Positions 38,654 to 48,537 of a DNA stretch of 64,000 nt are shown here, piece after piece. The stretch spans positions 731,387-795,386 of the forward strand of contig NZ_CAMXCM010000001.1 of assembly GCF_947179015.1 (NCBI RefSeq). Direction: 5' to 3'. The position numbers and the translations under genes were made by a program. Each line of letters begins with the position of its first letter. Position 1 is the stretch's first letter. The DNA comes from Commensalibacter communis (GTDB taxonomy: Bacteria > Pseudomonadota > Alphaproteobacteria > Acetobacterales > Acetobacteraceae). The notes below the pieces were generated by a model. That model worked only from the letters and a program-made list of their open reading frames with translations. It did no database searches and was not told the DNA's origin.

Positions 38654-40122
38654 TTTATAACCTTTAGTTTAGTATTTTGATTTAATTTACTATGTGAATA
38701 GCCATAACCGAAATAAATGATTAAACCAAGAGCCATCCAACATAGCATTATAATCCATGTCAAATTATTCAAAGAGTACATTAAAACAAGTGCGGTAGCA
38801 GATCCAATTATAGGAATAATCGGGCCGCCTGGAATTTTAAACGTGCGAGGATAATCTGGATAGGTTTTGCGTAATATGACAACAGCCAAACAAACAAAAA
38901 CAAACGCAAACAAAGCCCCAATAGCACACATATTTCCCAAAACCCCAATAGGGAAAAACGCTGATAATATACATACAAATACCATAAAGAACGTATGTGA
39001 ATAATGAGGGGTTTTGAATTTGGGATGTGTTTTTGCGAAGAATTTTGGAATTAAACCATCCTTGGCAAGCGAGAAGAAAATACGAGTTTGCCCAATTAAT
39101 AATAAGAATAAAATGGGAATATATCCAAATAGAATACTAATTTTTACAATCGGTTGTAGCCATTTAAAAGGGGTGTGATCTATGGCTGTTGCAACGGGTG
39201 CTGCATCATTTAATAAATCAGTATAATAAACAAGACCAACAATAACAAAAGCGAAACAAAAATAAATAACTGCACAAGTAGAGATAATAATTAAAATTGC
39301 TTTTGGAATATTTTTAGAGGGATTTTTTACTTCTTGGGCTGTTGATGAAACACTGTCAAATCCGATATAAGCAAATATAATCATTCCTGCGGCTTGCATA
39401 ATCCCTGAAAATCCAAAGTGACCGAAAGTACCTGTTGTGTTTTCTGGGATAAAAGGAACGAAGTTAGCGGCTTTGATATAAGGTAAACCAAAAGCGATTA
39501 AGGTTAAAATAACACAAATCTTAATCACGACGACGATATTGTTTAAGGTTAATGATTCTTTTAACCCTTTGATTAACAGTAACGATAATATCACAACAAT
39601 GACAGTAGAAGGAAGATTGATAATTCCATCTACCTTTGACCCGTCAAGTAAAGTCACCGTTTCAAAAGGGGATGCGATGTAACGCGGATCGATGTGAATA
39701 TGAAACCCTTCTAAGAACGACATCATATATTTAGACCAACTGACTGCGACAGCCCCAGCACCAACAGCATATTCCAGAACAAGGTTCCAACCCACCATCC
39801 AAGCAATTATTTCGCCATACGCAATATACGTATAGCTGTAAGAACTGCCTGCAACTGTAATCATTCCAGCCAGCTCACTGTAACATAACCCGATAAATGC
39901 GCAGGCAATCGCGCCAATGAAAAAGGAGATGATAACAGCAGGGCCAGCATGTTCAGATGCAGCAACACCCGTGATTGAAAATAAACCCGTTCCGACAATC
40001 CCACCGACACCAAAGAAAATAAGAGAGGGCATACCAATAACACGCGCCAAATCTTCTTTATCTGAGGGAGGGGTTTCTATATTTTTTTTTCTTAGTAAAG
40101 AAGAAAAGGTGATGTTTCCCAT
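38650..40122 (-). CDS. APC-family amino acid permease
   Basis: 490 residues, about twelve transmembrane helices, of the YfnA/cationic amino acid transporter type. The substrate-binding unwound region is seen as GVGGIVGTGLFSITG in helix 1, and IFAYIGFDSVSSTAQEVKNP in helix 6. The start is placed at 40122, with AAGGAA eight to nine bases upstream; the frame extends ten codons further. Overlap with hemB by 4 bases places both on one transcript. A supply of amino acid (for example glycine or serine, given the haem context) is only a guess. Confidence 0.9.
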   Translation of the reverse strand: MGNITFSSLLRKKNIETPPSDKEDLARVIGMPSLIFFGVGGIVGTGLFSITGVAASEHAGPAVIISFFIGAIACAFIGLCYSELAGMITVAGSSYSYTYIAYGEIIAWMVGWNLVLEYAVGAGAVAVSWSKYMMSFLEGFHIHIDPRYIASPFETVTLLDGSKVDGIINLPSTVIVVILSLLLIKGLKESLTLNNIVVVIKICVILTLIAFGLPYIKAANFVPFIPENTTGTFGHFGFSGIMQAAGMIIFAYIGFDSVSSTAQEVKNPSKNIPKAILIIISTCAVIYFCFAFVIVGLVYYTDLLNDAAPVATAIDHTPFKWLQPIVKISILFGYIPILFLLLIGQTRIFFSLAKDGLIPKFFAKTHPKFKTPHYSHTFFMVFVCILSAFFPIGVLGNMCAIGALFAFVFVCLAVVILRKTYPDYPRTFKIPGGPIIPIIGSATALVLMYSLNNLTWIIMLCWMALGLIIYFGYGYSHSKLNQNTKLKVIK

Positions 40123-40303
40123 ATGTGTATTTTCCTTTAATAAAAAGGCCATGCAAATTTATTGCTTAATTAGAATAAAATGAGTCACTATTAAAATAAC
40201 TTTTTTACAAAATTAATGTTTAAAAAAACAAGAATATATTTTATTTATATAGATACAAGAAATTTAATTAAAACCCTCAATCTTTAATAGCAGGAATTTG
40301 TGA

Positions 40304-41593
40304 ATGTCTGATAATAAAAATTATGATCAGTTTTTCAACTCTGATTTATCTAGTACGGACCCAGAAGTCAGTCAATATATTCATGGCGAACTGGTTCGCC
40401 AACAAGATGGCATTGAGCTTATTGCAAGTGAGAACCTTGTTTCTCAAGCTGTTTTAGAAGCACAAGGTAGTGTCTTGACGAATAAATATGCCGAAGGATA
40501 TTCTGGGCGTCGTTATTATGGTGGCTGTGCCGAAGTTGATAAAGTTGAAACACTTGCTATTGAACGTCTTAAGAAAATTTTTGGTGCTGAATACGCCAAC
40601 GTGCAGCCTCACTCTGGTGCGAATGCGAATTTGGCAGCCTATATGGCAACCGTGAAGCCTGGTGATAAAGTATTGGGGATGAATTTGGCTTCTGGTGGGC
40701 ATTTAACTCATGGTGCTGCCCCCAATTTTTCTGGCAAATGGTTTCATGCATTACAATATGGTATTCGTCGTCAAGATGGATATCTAGATTATGATGAAAT
40801 GGAATCTATTGCACGCGCTGAAAAACCAAAATTGATTATTGCAGGGGGATCAGCCTACCCACGTATCATTGATTTCGAACGTTTTCGTAAGATTGCTGAT
40901 GAAGTTGGTGCCTATTTAATGGTGGATATGGCTCATTTTGCTGGATTAGTTGCAGCAGGTCTATTCCCTAATCCAGTTCCTTATGCTGACATTGTCACCA
41001 GCACAACGCACAAAACATTACGTGGACCACGTGGAGGTTTTCTTTTAACCAATAATCCTGATCTTGCTAAGAAGATTAATTCAGCTGTATTTCCTGGATT
41101 ACAAGGCGGCCCATTAATGCACGTGATTGCGGCAAAATCTGTTGCTTTTGGTGAGGCTCTACGCCCAGAGTTTAAAGAATATCAAAAATCTGTTGCCAAA
41201 AATGCCAAAGTTCTTGCTGAAACTTTAATTGAATGTGGTTTTGATATTGTTACTGAAGGGACAGACTGTCACTTACTATTAGTCGATTTGCGTCCAAAGA
41301 AAGTAACAGGAAAACAAGCAGAAGAAAGTTTGGAAAGAGCAGGGATCACGACGAACAAAAATGCTATTCCTTTTGATCCAGAGAAACCAGCAATTACATC
41401 TGGTATCCGTTTAGGTAGCCCCGCAGGAACATCTCGTGGATTTGGAGAAGTAGAATTCCGTGAAATTGGATTATTAATTAATGAAGTTCTGACTGCTTTG
41501 GCTGATGCTCCTGATGGTGATAACAGCAAAGCAGAACAAGAAGTACATCAAAAGGTAGTTGCACTCTGCAAACGTTTTCCGATATATAAATAG
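40304..41593 (+). CDS. glyA: Serine hydroxymethyltransferase
   Basis: PLP enzyme converting serine and tetrahydrofolate to glycine and methylene-THF, 429 residues. Motifs: [28 protein letters not shown], the [12 protein letters not shown] segment (PLP-ring aspartate), and [13 protein letters not shown] with the Schiff-base lysine. A 180-base AT-rich spacer separates it from the divergent permease. It feeds one-carbon units to panB-type reactions. Confidence 0.97.
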   Translation: MSDNKNYDQFFNSDLSSTDPEVSQYIHGELVRQQDGIELIASENLVSQAVLEAQGSVLTNKYAEGYSGRRYYGGCAEVDKVETLAIERLKKIFGAEYANVQPHSGANANLAAYMATVKPGDKVLGMNLASGGHLTHGAAPNFSGKWFHALQYGIRRQDGYLDYDEMESIARAEKPKLIIAGGSAYPRIIDFERFRKIADEVGAYLMVDMAHFAGLVAAGLFPNPVPYADIVTSTTHKTLRGPRGGFLLTNNPDLAKKINSAVFPGLQGGPLMHVIAAKSVAFGEALRPEFKEYQKSVAKNAKVLAETLIECGFDIVTEGTDCHLLLVDLRPKKVTGKQAEESLERAGITTNKNAIPFDPEKPAITSGIRLGSPAGTSRGFGEVEFREIGLLINEVLTALADAPDGDNSKAEQEVHQKVVALCKRFPIYK

Positions 41594-41617
41594 TTTCTAT
41601 AAATTGACGGAGTAAAA

Positions 41618-42853
41618 TTGCTGATTAAACCGTTACATCGGTTATGGCGTTTGTTTCCCCCTTCAAGCCGACGATATTTTTTGGCTCGATTGGGGGCTTA
41701 TCTTGCTCCGTCAATAACAATTGATCCACCCACCGATTCAACGGTTATTATTGGGGGTGAAGTCTCACGCGCATCTGGACTTGGTGAAGGTGCCCGCGTA
41801 ATGCATCAAGCATTGCAAAAAAATAATATTCCTGTTCAGCTGTTGGATATTGTACCTTATTCTTTTTCATGGGACAGATATAAAAAAGCCACCCATCTTT
41901 TATCTCAGTATATTCATGCACCTTTGATTCTGCATATAAATTCACCTCAGTTGCCCTTTGCACTTTTAGCTTTGCCAAGAAAACTTGTTAAAAATCGTAA
42001 AATTATTGGTTATTGGGCTTGGGAATTAGAAATTTTACCGAAAGACTGGATGGTTGGTTTTCAATTTGTTCATGAAATTTGGGTACCTTCGGAATTTGTT
42101 GCTAATGCTATAAAGAAATGGGCGACACAATATAATAAAATCGTAAGGGTTATACCTCATCCTATTGCTGATAGGGTCGCTTATCCTGTGCAACATATCA
42201 GCCGTGAATCTTTGGGATTACCTAAAGATAAAATAATTGTTCTTGTTTCGTTTAGTTTATCTTCTAGTTTTGCAAGAAAAAACCCCCTGGGTGCAATTTT
42301 AGCATTTCTTAAAGCGAACAAGCATGATAGGGGTGTATGCTTGGTGCTAAAAATTTCTTATACGGAATATTATCGTGTCGATATGGATAAAATTATGAAT
42401 ATTATTCAAGGTCATGACGCGATTATTGTTATTAATAACATTTTATCGTCCGCAGAAAACCAAGCATTATTACATCATGCGGACATTATATTATCTTTGC
42501 ATCGTAGTGAAGGGTTTGGGTTGGTTCCAGCAGAGGCGATGTTATGTGGCAAACCCGTCATATCGACAAACTGGTCTGCTACTTCTGAATTTATTGACGA
42601 AACATGTGGAGTTCCTGTTTCCTATCAGTTAATCCCTGTTAAGGATCCCCGGGCGGTTTATGAGTTTTCGAATACTTATTGGGCTGATCCAGATTGTGAT
42701 ATTGCTGCACAAGCGATTAATAAATTAGCTTCTGATCCAGATTATCGGTTTGCTTTGGGGAGTGCCGCATGTAAAAGAGCTTACAAACAATTTGGTTCAC
42801 AATCTTTAATAAAGGGATTATCCGCGAACGGCGTGGTAACGGATATGGAATGA
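41618..42853 (+). CDS. Glycosyltransferase family 4-like protein (first of trio)
   Basis: 411 residues. The start is TTG 41618, supported by the strong ribosome binding site GACGGAG five bases upstream. The N-terminal domain carries the SRASGLGEGARVMHQALQ stretch typical of GT4 enzymes, and the C-terminal GT-B domain has LSLHRSEGFGLVPAEAMLCGKPVISTNWSATSEF, with the catalytic E-x7-E region. It probably adds a sugar to a surface polysaccharide or lipid-linked glycan. It overlaps the next gene by 4 bases. Confidence 0.88.
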   Translation: MLIKPLHRLWRLFPPSSRRYFLARLGAYLAPSITIDPPTDSTVIIGGEVSRASGLGEGARVMHQALQKNNIPVQLLDIVPYSFSWDRYKKATHLLSQYIHAPLILHINSPQLPFALLALPRKLVKNRKIIGYWAWELEILPKDWMVGFQFVHEIWVPSEFVANAIKKWATQYNKIVRVIPHPIADRVAYPVQHISRESLGLPKDKIIVLVSFSLSSSFARKNPLGAILAFLKANKHDRGVCLVLKISYTEYYRVDMDKIMNIIQGHDAIIVINNILSSAENQALLHHADIILSLHRSEGFGLVPAEAMLCGKPVISTNWSATSEFIDETCGVPVSYQLIPVKDPRAVYEFSNTYWADPDCDIAAQAINKLASDPDYRFALGSAACKRAYKQFGSQSLIKGLSANGVVTDME

Positions 42854-43947
42854 AAAAGCCTCTTAATATGTTGATATGGCAATGGGGACGTCGAGGAGCA
42901 GGACCTAAAACTGCTGTTGAATTCTCTAAAGCAGTTGTATCAATACCAAATGTTAAGGCGTTTTTATCTTTGTCTTGCCAAGCTGAGATTTTACAAAAAG
43001 ACCATAATGTTTCTGCTGATTTTCAAATTCAAACTTATACCTCCGTTCTGGGATATTTGTATCGTGTTTTACAAGCACCATTGATGATTTACAAATTACA
43101 TCAATTTATCAAACATAATAAGATTGATGTTGCTATTTGTACAATGCCCGGTCCGATGGACTTAGTCATGGCCGCAGCACTTAAATTGCGTAAAATTCCG
43201 TATATTGTTGTTGTGCACGATGTGCATCCTCATCCAGGGGATGGTTATATTTTTCAGCATTTTTTACAAAAATTACTTATTAAGCGATCAAGATTAACAG
43301 TAACATTTTCAAAATATGTTTATAAACAATTGATTGCAGTTAATTATGTTCCAAGTTCTCAAATTATACAAGGGTGGCATCCTCCTTTTTCTTATTGGTC
43401 TAAGAACGAACAGCTACAATCTGTTAATCAAGAGATTAAGTTATTAAACTTCGGTCGGCTTTTATTGTATAAAGGGTTCGATTTGCTAGAGGAAGCATTA
43501 GATCAAATATCCATACAACAGCCTTATACATTGCGTATTGTGGGACAGGGACCTAAGAGTGCAGTTTTGGATCGCTTGAACAAAAGACAAAATGTTATCG
43601 TCGAAAATCGTTGGGTACCCGAGGAAGAAATTGGTGAATTAATGCAATGGGCCGATGTTGTTATTCTCCCTTATAGGGAAGCTAGTCAAAGTGGAATTGC
43701 AGCGACGGCTTTAGCTTTTGGAAAACCTATTTTAATCACAAACGTAGGTGGTTTATCAGAGCAATTTGGAGAAGACGATTTAGCATTTATTTGTGAACCT
43801 ACTGTGGCAGATATTGCTAAAGGGTTGGATGAAATCTTACAATTAAACTTTCCCCTATCACATCGAAAGCATGACGCCGACAAAGAATGGCAAGATCTGG
43901 CTGAATACTTAATTAAAGAAATTACTAATAAGCTTCACCTATCGTAA
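42850..43947 (+). CDS. Glycosyltransferase family 4 protein (second of trio)
   Basis: 365 residues, GT-B fold. The N-terminal part has VVVHDVHPHPGDGYIF, the linker LLNFGRLLLYKGFDLLEEAL begins the C-terminal donor-binding domain, and VVILPYREASQSGIAATALAFGKPILITN is the GT1/GT4 nucleotide-sugar segment. The ATG overlaps the stop of the preceding glycosyltransferase by 4 bases, so both belong to one operon with the ELM1-like gene. Confidence 0.9.
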   Translation: MKKPLNMLIWQWGRRGAGPKTAVEFSKAVVSIPNVKAFLSLSCQAEILQKDHNVSADFQIQTYTSVLGYLYRVLQAPLMIYKLHQFIKHNKIDVAICTMPGPMDLVMAAALKLRKIPYIVVVHDVHPHPGDGYIFQHFLQKLLIKRSRLTVTFSKYVYKQLIAVNYVPSSQIIQGWHPPFSYWSKNEQLQSVNQEIKLLNFGRLLLYKGFDLLEEALDQISIQQPYTLRIVGQGPKSAVLDRLNKRQNVIVENRWVPEEEIGELMQWADVVILPYREASQSGIAATALAFGKPILITNVGGLSEQFGEDDLAFICEPTVADIAKGLDEILQLNFPLSHRKHDADKEWQDLAEYLIKEITNKLHLS

Positions 43948-43963
43948 TGAGGTTTTCCTAACA

Positions 43964-44890
43964 ATGGTCAAAGCAGTTATATTAACAGAAGATTTTGCTG
44001 GAATGAAATCGCAAGCTTTTGGTCTAGCAGAACGGGCAGGATATCAAAAAGAGCTTTGCAACTTGATTCCTAAAAAACCATGGAGCTTTATTTCAGCCCC
44101 ATATTGGCCTTTCCCACTAAAGGCAGTCGAGGCATTCAACATTGGTGAAAGCCCAATTGTAATTAGTGTTGGAAGTGTAGGTGGGGTGATTAACTCAGCT
44201 ATTCGAAAATCGGGTCGGGCGGCTATTCATATTCAAAATCCTCGTATATCTCTTGATAAATTTGATTTGGTTATTGTTAATCCTCATGACCAGCTGGGGG
44301 GTAGAAACGTGATTGTTTCACGAACGGCCCTTCACCATATTTCCGCACAAATTTTATTAGAAAATCAAAAAAAATGGATATCTTTTTTACGACCCAATTC
44401 AAAACCATTGGTTGCAGTACTTATTGGGGGGAATAATGGTCGTTTTACATTGGGGAAAGTAGAAGCTGAGAGCATCGCTTATCAATTAGCAAATTTAATG
44501 AAGACAGATAATGTCAGCATTGCACTTACGCCGTCACGCCGGACGGGAAAAGAAGCTATCGCTGTTTTCAAACAAATATTAATACCTTTAGGTGCCTATA
44601 TCTGGGATGGAGAGGGAGAAAATCCTTATTTAGGATTGTTGGCATGTGCAGATTTTATTCTTGTTACAACCGATAGTGTTTCAATGATCTCAGAGGCGGT
44701 GGCAACTTCGGCACCAGTTATGATTTTATCTTTACCTGGAAAATCAAAGCGAATTTCATTTTTTATTCATTCAATGCAGCAAGAAAAACGAGTCAAATTA
44801 TTTCGTGGTCGTTTAGAAAGTTGGAATGTCTGTCCCCTAGATGATACAGAAGATGTTGTTTTTAAAGTAAAAAATACTTTGGGAATATAA
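43964..44890 (+). CDS. ELM1/GtrOC1-family protein (DUF1022)
   Basis: 308 residues of the 'mitochondrial fission ELM1' family, found in alphaproteobacteria and in plant mitochondria. Seen: VILTEDFAGMKSQAFGLAE, RKSGRAAIHIQNPRI, HDQLGGRNVIVSRTALH, AVLIGGNNGRF, and VTTDSVSMISEAVATSAPVMIL. The fold is glycosyltransferase-like (GT-B). In alphaproteobacteria these genes often lie near envelope glycan genes, as here after two GT4 genes, which fits a role in envelope assembly. Confidence 0.9.
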   Translation: MVKAVILTEDFAGMKSQAFGLAERAGYQKELCNLIPKKPWSFISAPYWPFPLKAVEAFNIGESPIVISVGSVGGVINSAIRKSGRAAIHIQNPRISLDKFDLVIVNPHDQLGGRNVIVSRTALHHISAQILLENQKKWISFLRPNSKPLVAVLIGGNNGRFTLGKVEAESIAYQLANLMKTDNVSIALTPSRRTGKEAIAVFKQILIPLGAYIWDGEGENPYLGLLACADFILVTTDSVSMISEAVATSAPVMILSLPGKSKRISFFIHSMQQEKRVKLFRGRLESWNVCPLDDTEDVVFKVKNTLGI

Positions 44891-44917
44891 AGCATAAATT
44901 AAAGATGTACTGAATAG

Positions 44918-44956
44918 TTTACTTTTAAATAAAAAGATATATAATTAATATATCTT
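44918..44956 (+). promoter_or_regulatory. hmp promoter overlapped by an NsrR-like operator
   Basis: A near-perfect promoter, TTTACT at 44918-44923, a 16-base spacer, and TATAAT at 44940-44945. A 10+5+10 palindrome (44933-44957) covers the -10 element. Its core 44934-44956 has half-sites AAGATATAT and ATATATCTT. Against the NsrR consensus (11-base half AAGATGYATTT, inverted) 17 of 22 defined positions agree. A single half-like AAAGATGTACT lies at 44901-44911. Such a site fits nitric-oxide-relieved repression of hmp. Confidence 0.65.
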
Positions 44957-45054
44957 TAAGATTAAGAAATGCTTCGAAGCTTTCACATTCATAATGTTAT
45001 CTAAATATATTGAAAAAATATATTGACTTTACAGTTTGTTGAAGGGCTATTTCA

Positions 45055-46251
45055 ATGCTTACGGAAAATCAAAAATCTATAATAAAAGCTACTGTTCCAG
45101 TATTAAGTGAGCACGGTGTTGATCTTACGTCTCATTTTTATAAAAGAATGCTTTCGGAAAATCCGGAGTTAAAACAAGTATTTAATCGTGGGCATCAAGA
45201 GGCGGGTAAGCAACAACACGCATTGGCAGGTGCAGTCCTTGCGTATGCACAAAATATTGATGATCCAACTATTTTAAAAGATGCTTTAGTTCATATTGCA
45301 CATAAACATGTCAGCCTTGGTATTCGTGCCGAACATTATCCCATTGTTGGTAAACACTTATTGGCGTCTATTAAAGAAGTTTTGGGAGAGGCTGCAACAG
45401 ATCAGTTGATTGAGGCATGGGGATTGGCATACCAACAACTTGCTGATTTATTAATTGGTATGGAAACTAAATTATATGGAGATTTGGTAAAAGAGGGTGC
45501 TTGGACGGGTTGGAGAAGTTTCAAAATTGTTAAAAAAATTGCTGAAACGGATCAAATTACCTCTTTTTACTTCAAACCAATTGATAATGGTAAATTACCA
45601 GCTTTTCATCCAGGTCAATATATATCAGTCAGAGTTTACGTACCAGAATGGGATCTAATACAACCTCGACAATATACATTATCAGATGCTCCTGGCAAAG
45701 ATACGTACCGTATTTCTGTAAAACGTGAAGACGGAACTGCAAAAACACCCGCTGGACATGTTTCTAATGTATTGCATAAGAATTTTAACGTAGGGGATGT
45801 CATTGATATAGCACCACCAAGTGGAGAATTCTGTTTGAATGAACAAAGTGATAAGCCTGTATATTTAATCAGTGCTGGTGTTGGTATTACACCGATGATA
45901 TCAATGTTGACTCATTTGGCTCAGCAACAAACAAAAAGACCAGTTTCATTTATTCATGGTACGCGTAATATACAAACATATGCTATGCACAGCCAAGTTA
46001 ATAATATCGTTGAAAAAAACAATAATTTTGAGAAAATTATATTTTATTCTAATCCAGAAGACCAAGATAACCAACTTGATTATCTTGGTAGAGTTAATCT
46101 CTTGGCACTTAAAGATAAAATTACGCCTAATGGTGAATATTATTTATGTGGTCCAGTAGATTTTATGCAAGAGCGTATTAAAGATTTAAAGAATCTTGGT
46201 GTTCCAGCTGAAAATATTCATGCAGAAGCCTTTGATACAGGTAGTATTTAA
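45055..46251 (+). CDS. hmp: Flavohaemoprotein, nitric oxide dioxygenase
   Basis: Oxidises NO with O2 and NAD(P)H to nitrate, 398 residues. The globin domain spans residues 1-140, with the proximal histidine in ALVHIAHKHVSLGI; the FAD domain has RQYTLSDAPGKDTYRISVKRE; the NAD domain has LISAGVGITPMISML and YYLCGPVDFMQ. Full length. It stands behind an NsrR-like operator/promoter about 100 bases upstream, consistent with induction by nitrosative stress, for example from host NO. A hairpin follows. Confidence 0.95.
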   Translation: MLTENQKSIIKATVPVLSEHGVDLTSHFYKRMLSENPELKQVFNRGHQEAGKQQHALAGAVLAYAQNIDDPTILKDALVHIAHKHVSLGIRAEHYPIVGKHLLASIKEVLGEAATDQLIEAWGLAYQQLADLLIGMETKLYGDLVKEGAWTGWRSFKIVKKIAETDQITSFYFKPIDNGKLPAFHPGQYISVRVYVPEWDLIQPRQYTLSDAPGKDTYRISVKREDGTAKTPAGHVSNVLHKNFNVGDVIDIAPPSGEFCLNEQSDKPVYLISAGVGITPMISMLTHLAQQQTKRPVSFIHGTRNIQTYAMHSQVNNIVEKNNNFEKIIFYSNPEDQDNQLDYLGRVNLLALKDKITPNGEYYLCGPVDFMQERIKDLKNLGVPAENIHAEAFDTGSI

Positions 46252-46259
46252 GTAACCAT

Positions 46260-46318
46260 ATTCTAATAGCTTGATTATAAAGATGTGATATGATCATTAA
46301 TGATCGAGTTATTAGAAT
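46260..46318 (+). terminator. Long hairpin after hmp with nested palindrome
   Basis: 16-bp stem between 46260-46275 and 46303-46318 (two G-U pairs, otherwise perfect; ends ATTCTAATA / TATTAGAAT). Inside the loop sits a second inverted repeat GATCATTAATGATC. The stem begins 8 bases after the hmp stop. There is no clean T-run after it, so it may terminate weakly or protect the 3' end. Confidence 0.45.
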
Positions 46319-46394
46319 AAAATAATTGTAAATCTATTTAATGCCATAATTGTCTATTATAGTCCCATTATTCGATTAATAACAAAAGATAGTT

Positions 46395-47225
46395 ATGATG
46401 AAAAAAAATTTCTTTAGATTAATGGGTATAGCCTGTGGATTGAGTTTCGGGTTTTTAGATATTGTGCATGCACAATCAACTGGTGGTATGCAAACCCAGG
46501 AAAATCAATCTATTAAATTGGTTTATGATATTTATAATAAAGGAATGCATGTTATTACAGTCAATGCGAACTACTCGTTGACGCCAACAACTTATAAAGT
46601 AAAAGCGAATTTTGCTTCTGCGGGGATGGCAAGTCTTGTATTCAGTTTAAACACTAATGCCACTGTGGATGGTGTTTTTAAAAATGGACATGCTTTGCCA
46701 GGAACATATCAATCAATTGGTAAAGATAAAAATGGCAAATTTAAACTGGTTATGAATTCTAACTATGGATCAAAAACTGATATTACAACATTGGAACCAG
46801 CACCTGGAAATGATCGTGATGTCTTGACCCCAGACCAAAAAACAAACAGTCTAGATGTATTGAGCGCTATGGCTGATTTGATTTATAAAGTTCGTACAAC
46901 AGGGAAATGCGATTCTCAGTTTAAATTATCAGACGGATTAAGATCTTTTTCTTTCCAAAGTGAAACCGCAGGGGAAAGTGAAATGCCGTCAACATGGACC
47001 AGCCCTTATAAAGGCAAAGCGATATTATGCAAAGCAGTTGCTCAGCAAATTGGTGGATTTAAAACACATTCTCATAATAGAGCTTTATTATCGCAACCAC
47101 AACCTGGCTCGATATGGTTTAAAAATATCGACGGCATTGGATATCTACCTGCCAGATTTGATTTTAAAAATCCTAAAATGGGTGTCGTGACTGGTGTTTT
47201 GAGACAAATTCCCGTTGGTGAGTAA
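46395..47225 (+). CDS. DUF3108 periplasmic protein
   Basis: 276 residues. A Sec signal peptide (residues about 1-26, KKNFFRLMGIACGLSFG... VHAQS) is followed by a beta-rich DUF3108 domain: LVYDIYNKGMHVITVNANY, FASAGMASLVFSLNTNATVDG, and LDVLSAMADLIY; the last part has LPARFDFKNPKMGVVTGVL. The function of the family is not established. Its stop codon abuts the stop of the convergent CLC gene with no base between. Confidence 0.82.
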   Translation: MMKKNFFRLMGIACGLSFGFLDIVHAQSTGGMQTQENQSIKLVYDIYNKGMHVITVNANYSLTPTTYKVKANFASAGMASLVFSLNTNATVDGVFKNGHALPGTYQSIGKDKNGKFKLVMNSNYGSKTDITTLEPAPGNDRDVLTPDQKTNSLDVLSAMADLIYKVRTTGKCDSQFKLSDGLRSFSFQSETAGESEMPSTWTSPYKGKAILCKAVAQQIGGFKTHSHNRALLSQPQPGSIWFKNIDGIGYLPARFDFKNPKMGVVTGVLRQIPVGE

Positions 47226-48473
47226 TTATAGTGATGGCTTCATCATTTGATTTTGTACAATATAATAAGTGGGCATTGCTGTAGCAAAACATAGGCAGAT
47301 TGGATAAAAATATGCGGGCGAATAACGAGAAAGTTCCAGCATAAAAATAGCAGACGTTAATGGCATTTTTTGTGCGATTCCTAAAAAAACAGCAGCAGCA
47401 ATAATGGCTGCGCTGGATAAAGGAATTATTGGAAACATCATATTCCAAAAGCAAGCTGTTATAAATCCCAATGCGCCGCCCAACATCATGCTTGGGGTGA
47501 TTCGCCCGCCATAAGCTCCTGCAACCATGGCGAATAAAACAGCGCCCCATTTGCTGATGAATAATCCTATAGCATAATTTAAATTGATTTCTGAGGTAAA
47601 GGTGAGTTGATTGGCAGCTTTACCATTTCCTAAGATTTCTGGATATTTTATTGATAAAATACCAATGATTCCAAAAGCCAATGTTGAAATTAAAATCATT
47701 ATTGGTTTGGATTTGGGTAATTTTGGTAAGCGTTGAATGCTTTTATCAAAAAGCCAGACTATGATTCCAATGATTGGTCCAGCGACCATCGCCCAAATAA
47801 TCAAAACATTATTAAATTTCAAATGTTCTAATGGATATTGAACCAGATCTCCTAATCCTAAACGCATAACAAATACGGCTGTACTGCAACAAATAAAGGC
47901 GGCGATTATGGAGGTTATACTCCAGCTGAGTAATAAGGTTTCCAAGATAAAGATCATTGCAGCCAATGGCACGTTATAAACAGCAGCTAAACCAGCACCA
48001 GAGGCGCAGGCTAAGAGTATTTTTCGTTCTTCCTCTGAAAAATGACAGAAATTGATCCATTTATTGGCAAAGGCTGCGGTCATTTCTCTGGGAGCGACCT
48101 CACGCCCAAGGGGGGAGCCCATCGCAACGGTGATGATTTGTAATAAAGAATGAAAAAAAGTGGTGAGGAAAGGGAGGTTCTTATCTTTATTTTGAACGGC
48201 GGTTTTAATATCGACCAGCGGCTTGCCATAACGATGAATACAGAACCAGCCTACACCTCCAATTAAACCACAAATCAGCAATGCTAATACGCGTCTGAAA
48301 GGAGAAGCATCCTCGACCATGACTCGGAATGGCATGATTGTATCAAGTGGAGCATTAAAGGTAAGGTGCTGTAAAAAATGCATTAACAACGTTAATCCAA
48401 CCCCAACACATCCTCCAATAATGCCAATCAGGAGTAAAGAAAAAAGCGTTTTGAGGTTTAAATTATATGCCAT
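47226..48473 (-). CDS. CLC-type chloride channel / H+ antiporter
   Basis: 415 residues, about ten to twelve helices. The gating-glutamate motif appears as MGSPLGREVAPREMTAAF, where most CLC proteins have GREGP; the glutamate is kept. FILETLLLSWSIT corresponds to the segment with the internal proton glutamate, so exchange rather than channel activity is likely. PEILGNGKAA and GAYGGRITPSMMLGGALG are further CLC motifs. No regulatory CBS domains. In enteric bacteria such proteins help survive acid, which suits an acid-rich gut. Confidence 0.88.
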   Translation of the reverse strand: MAYNLNLKTLFSLLLIGIIGGCVGVGLTLLMHFLQHLTFNAPLDTIMPFRVMVEDASPFRRVLALLICGLIGGVGWFCIHRYGKPLVDIKTAVQNKDKNLPFLTTFFHSLLQIITVAMGSPLGREVAPREMTAAFANKWINFCHFSEEERKILLACASGAGLAAVYNVPLAAMIFILETLLLSWSITSIIAAFICCSTAVFVMRLGLGDLVQYPLEHLKFNNVLIIWAMVAGPIIGIIVWLFDKSIQRLPKLPKSKPIMILISTLAFGIIGILSIKYPEILGNGKAANQLTFTSEINLNYAIGLFISKWGAVLFAMVAGAYGGRITPSMMLGGALGFITACFWNMMFPIIPLSSAAIIAAAVFLGIAQKMPLTSAIFMLELSRYSPAYFYPICLCFATAMPTYYIVQNQMMKPSL

Positions 48474-48537
48474 GTATATAGGATATGATGCAGAAGACGT
48501 TTCGGATAATGATATTTATATAGAATTTTAAAGTCTA

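Noticed and set aside
40153-40303. Glycine or SAM-type riboswitch before glyA
   Set aside because: Very AT-rich leader without conserved GC helices or core motifs.
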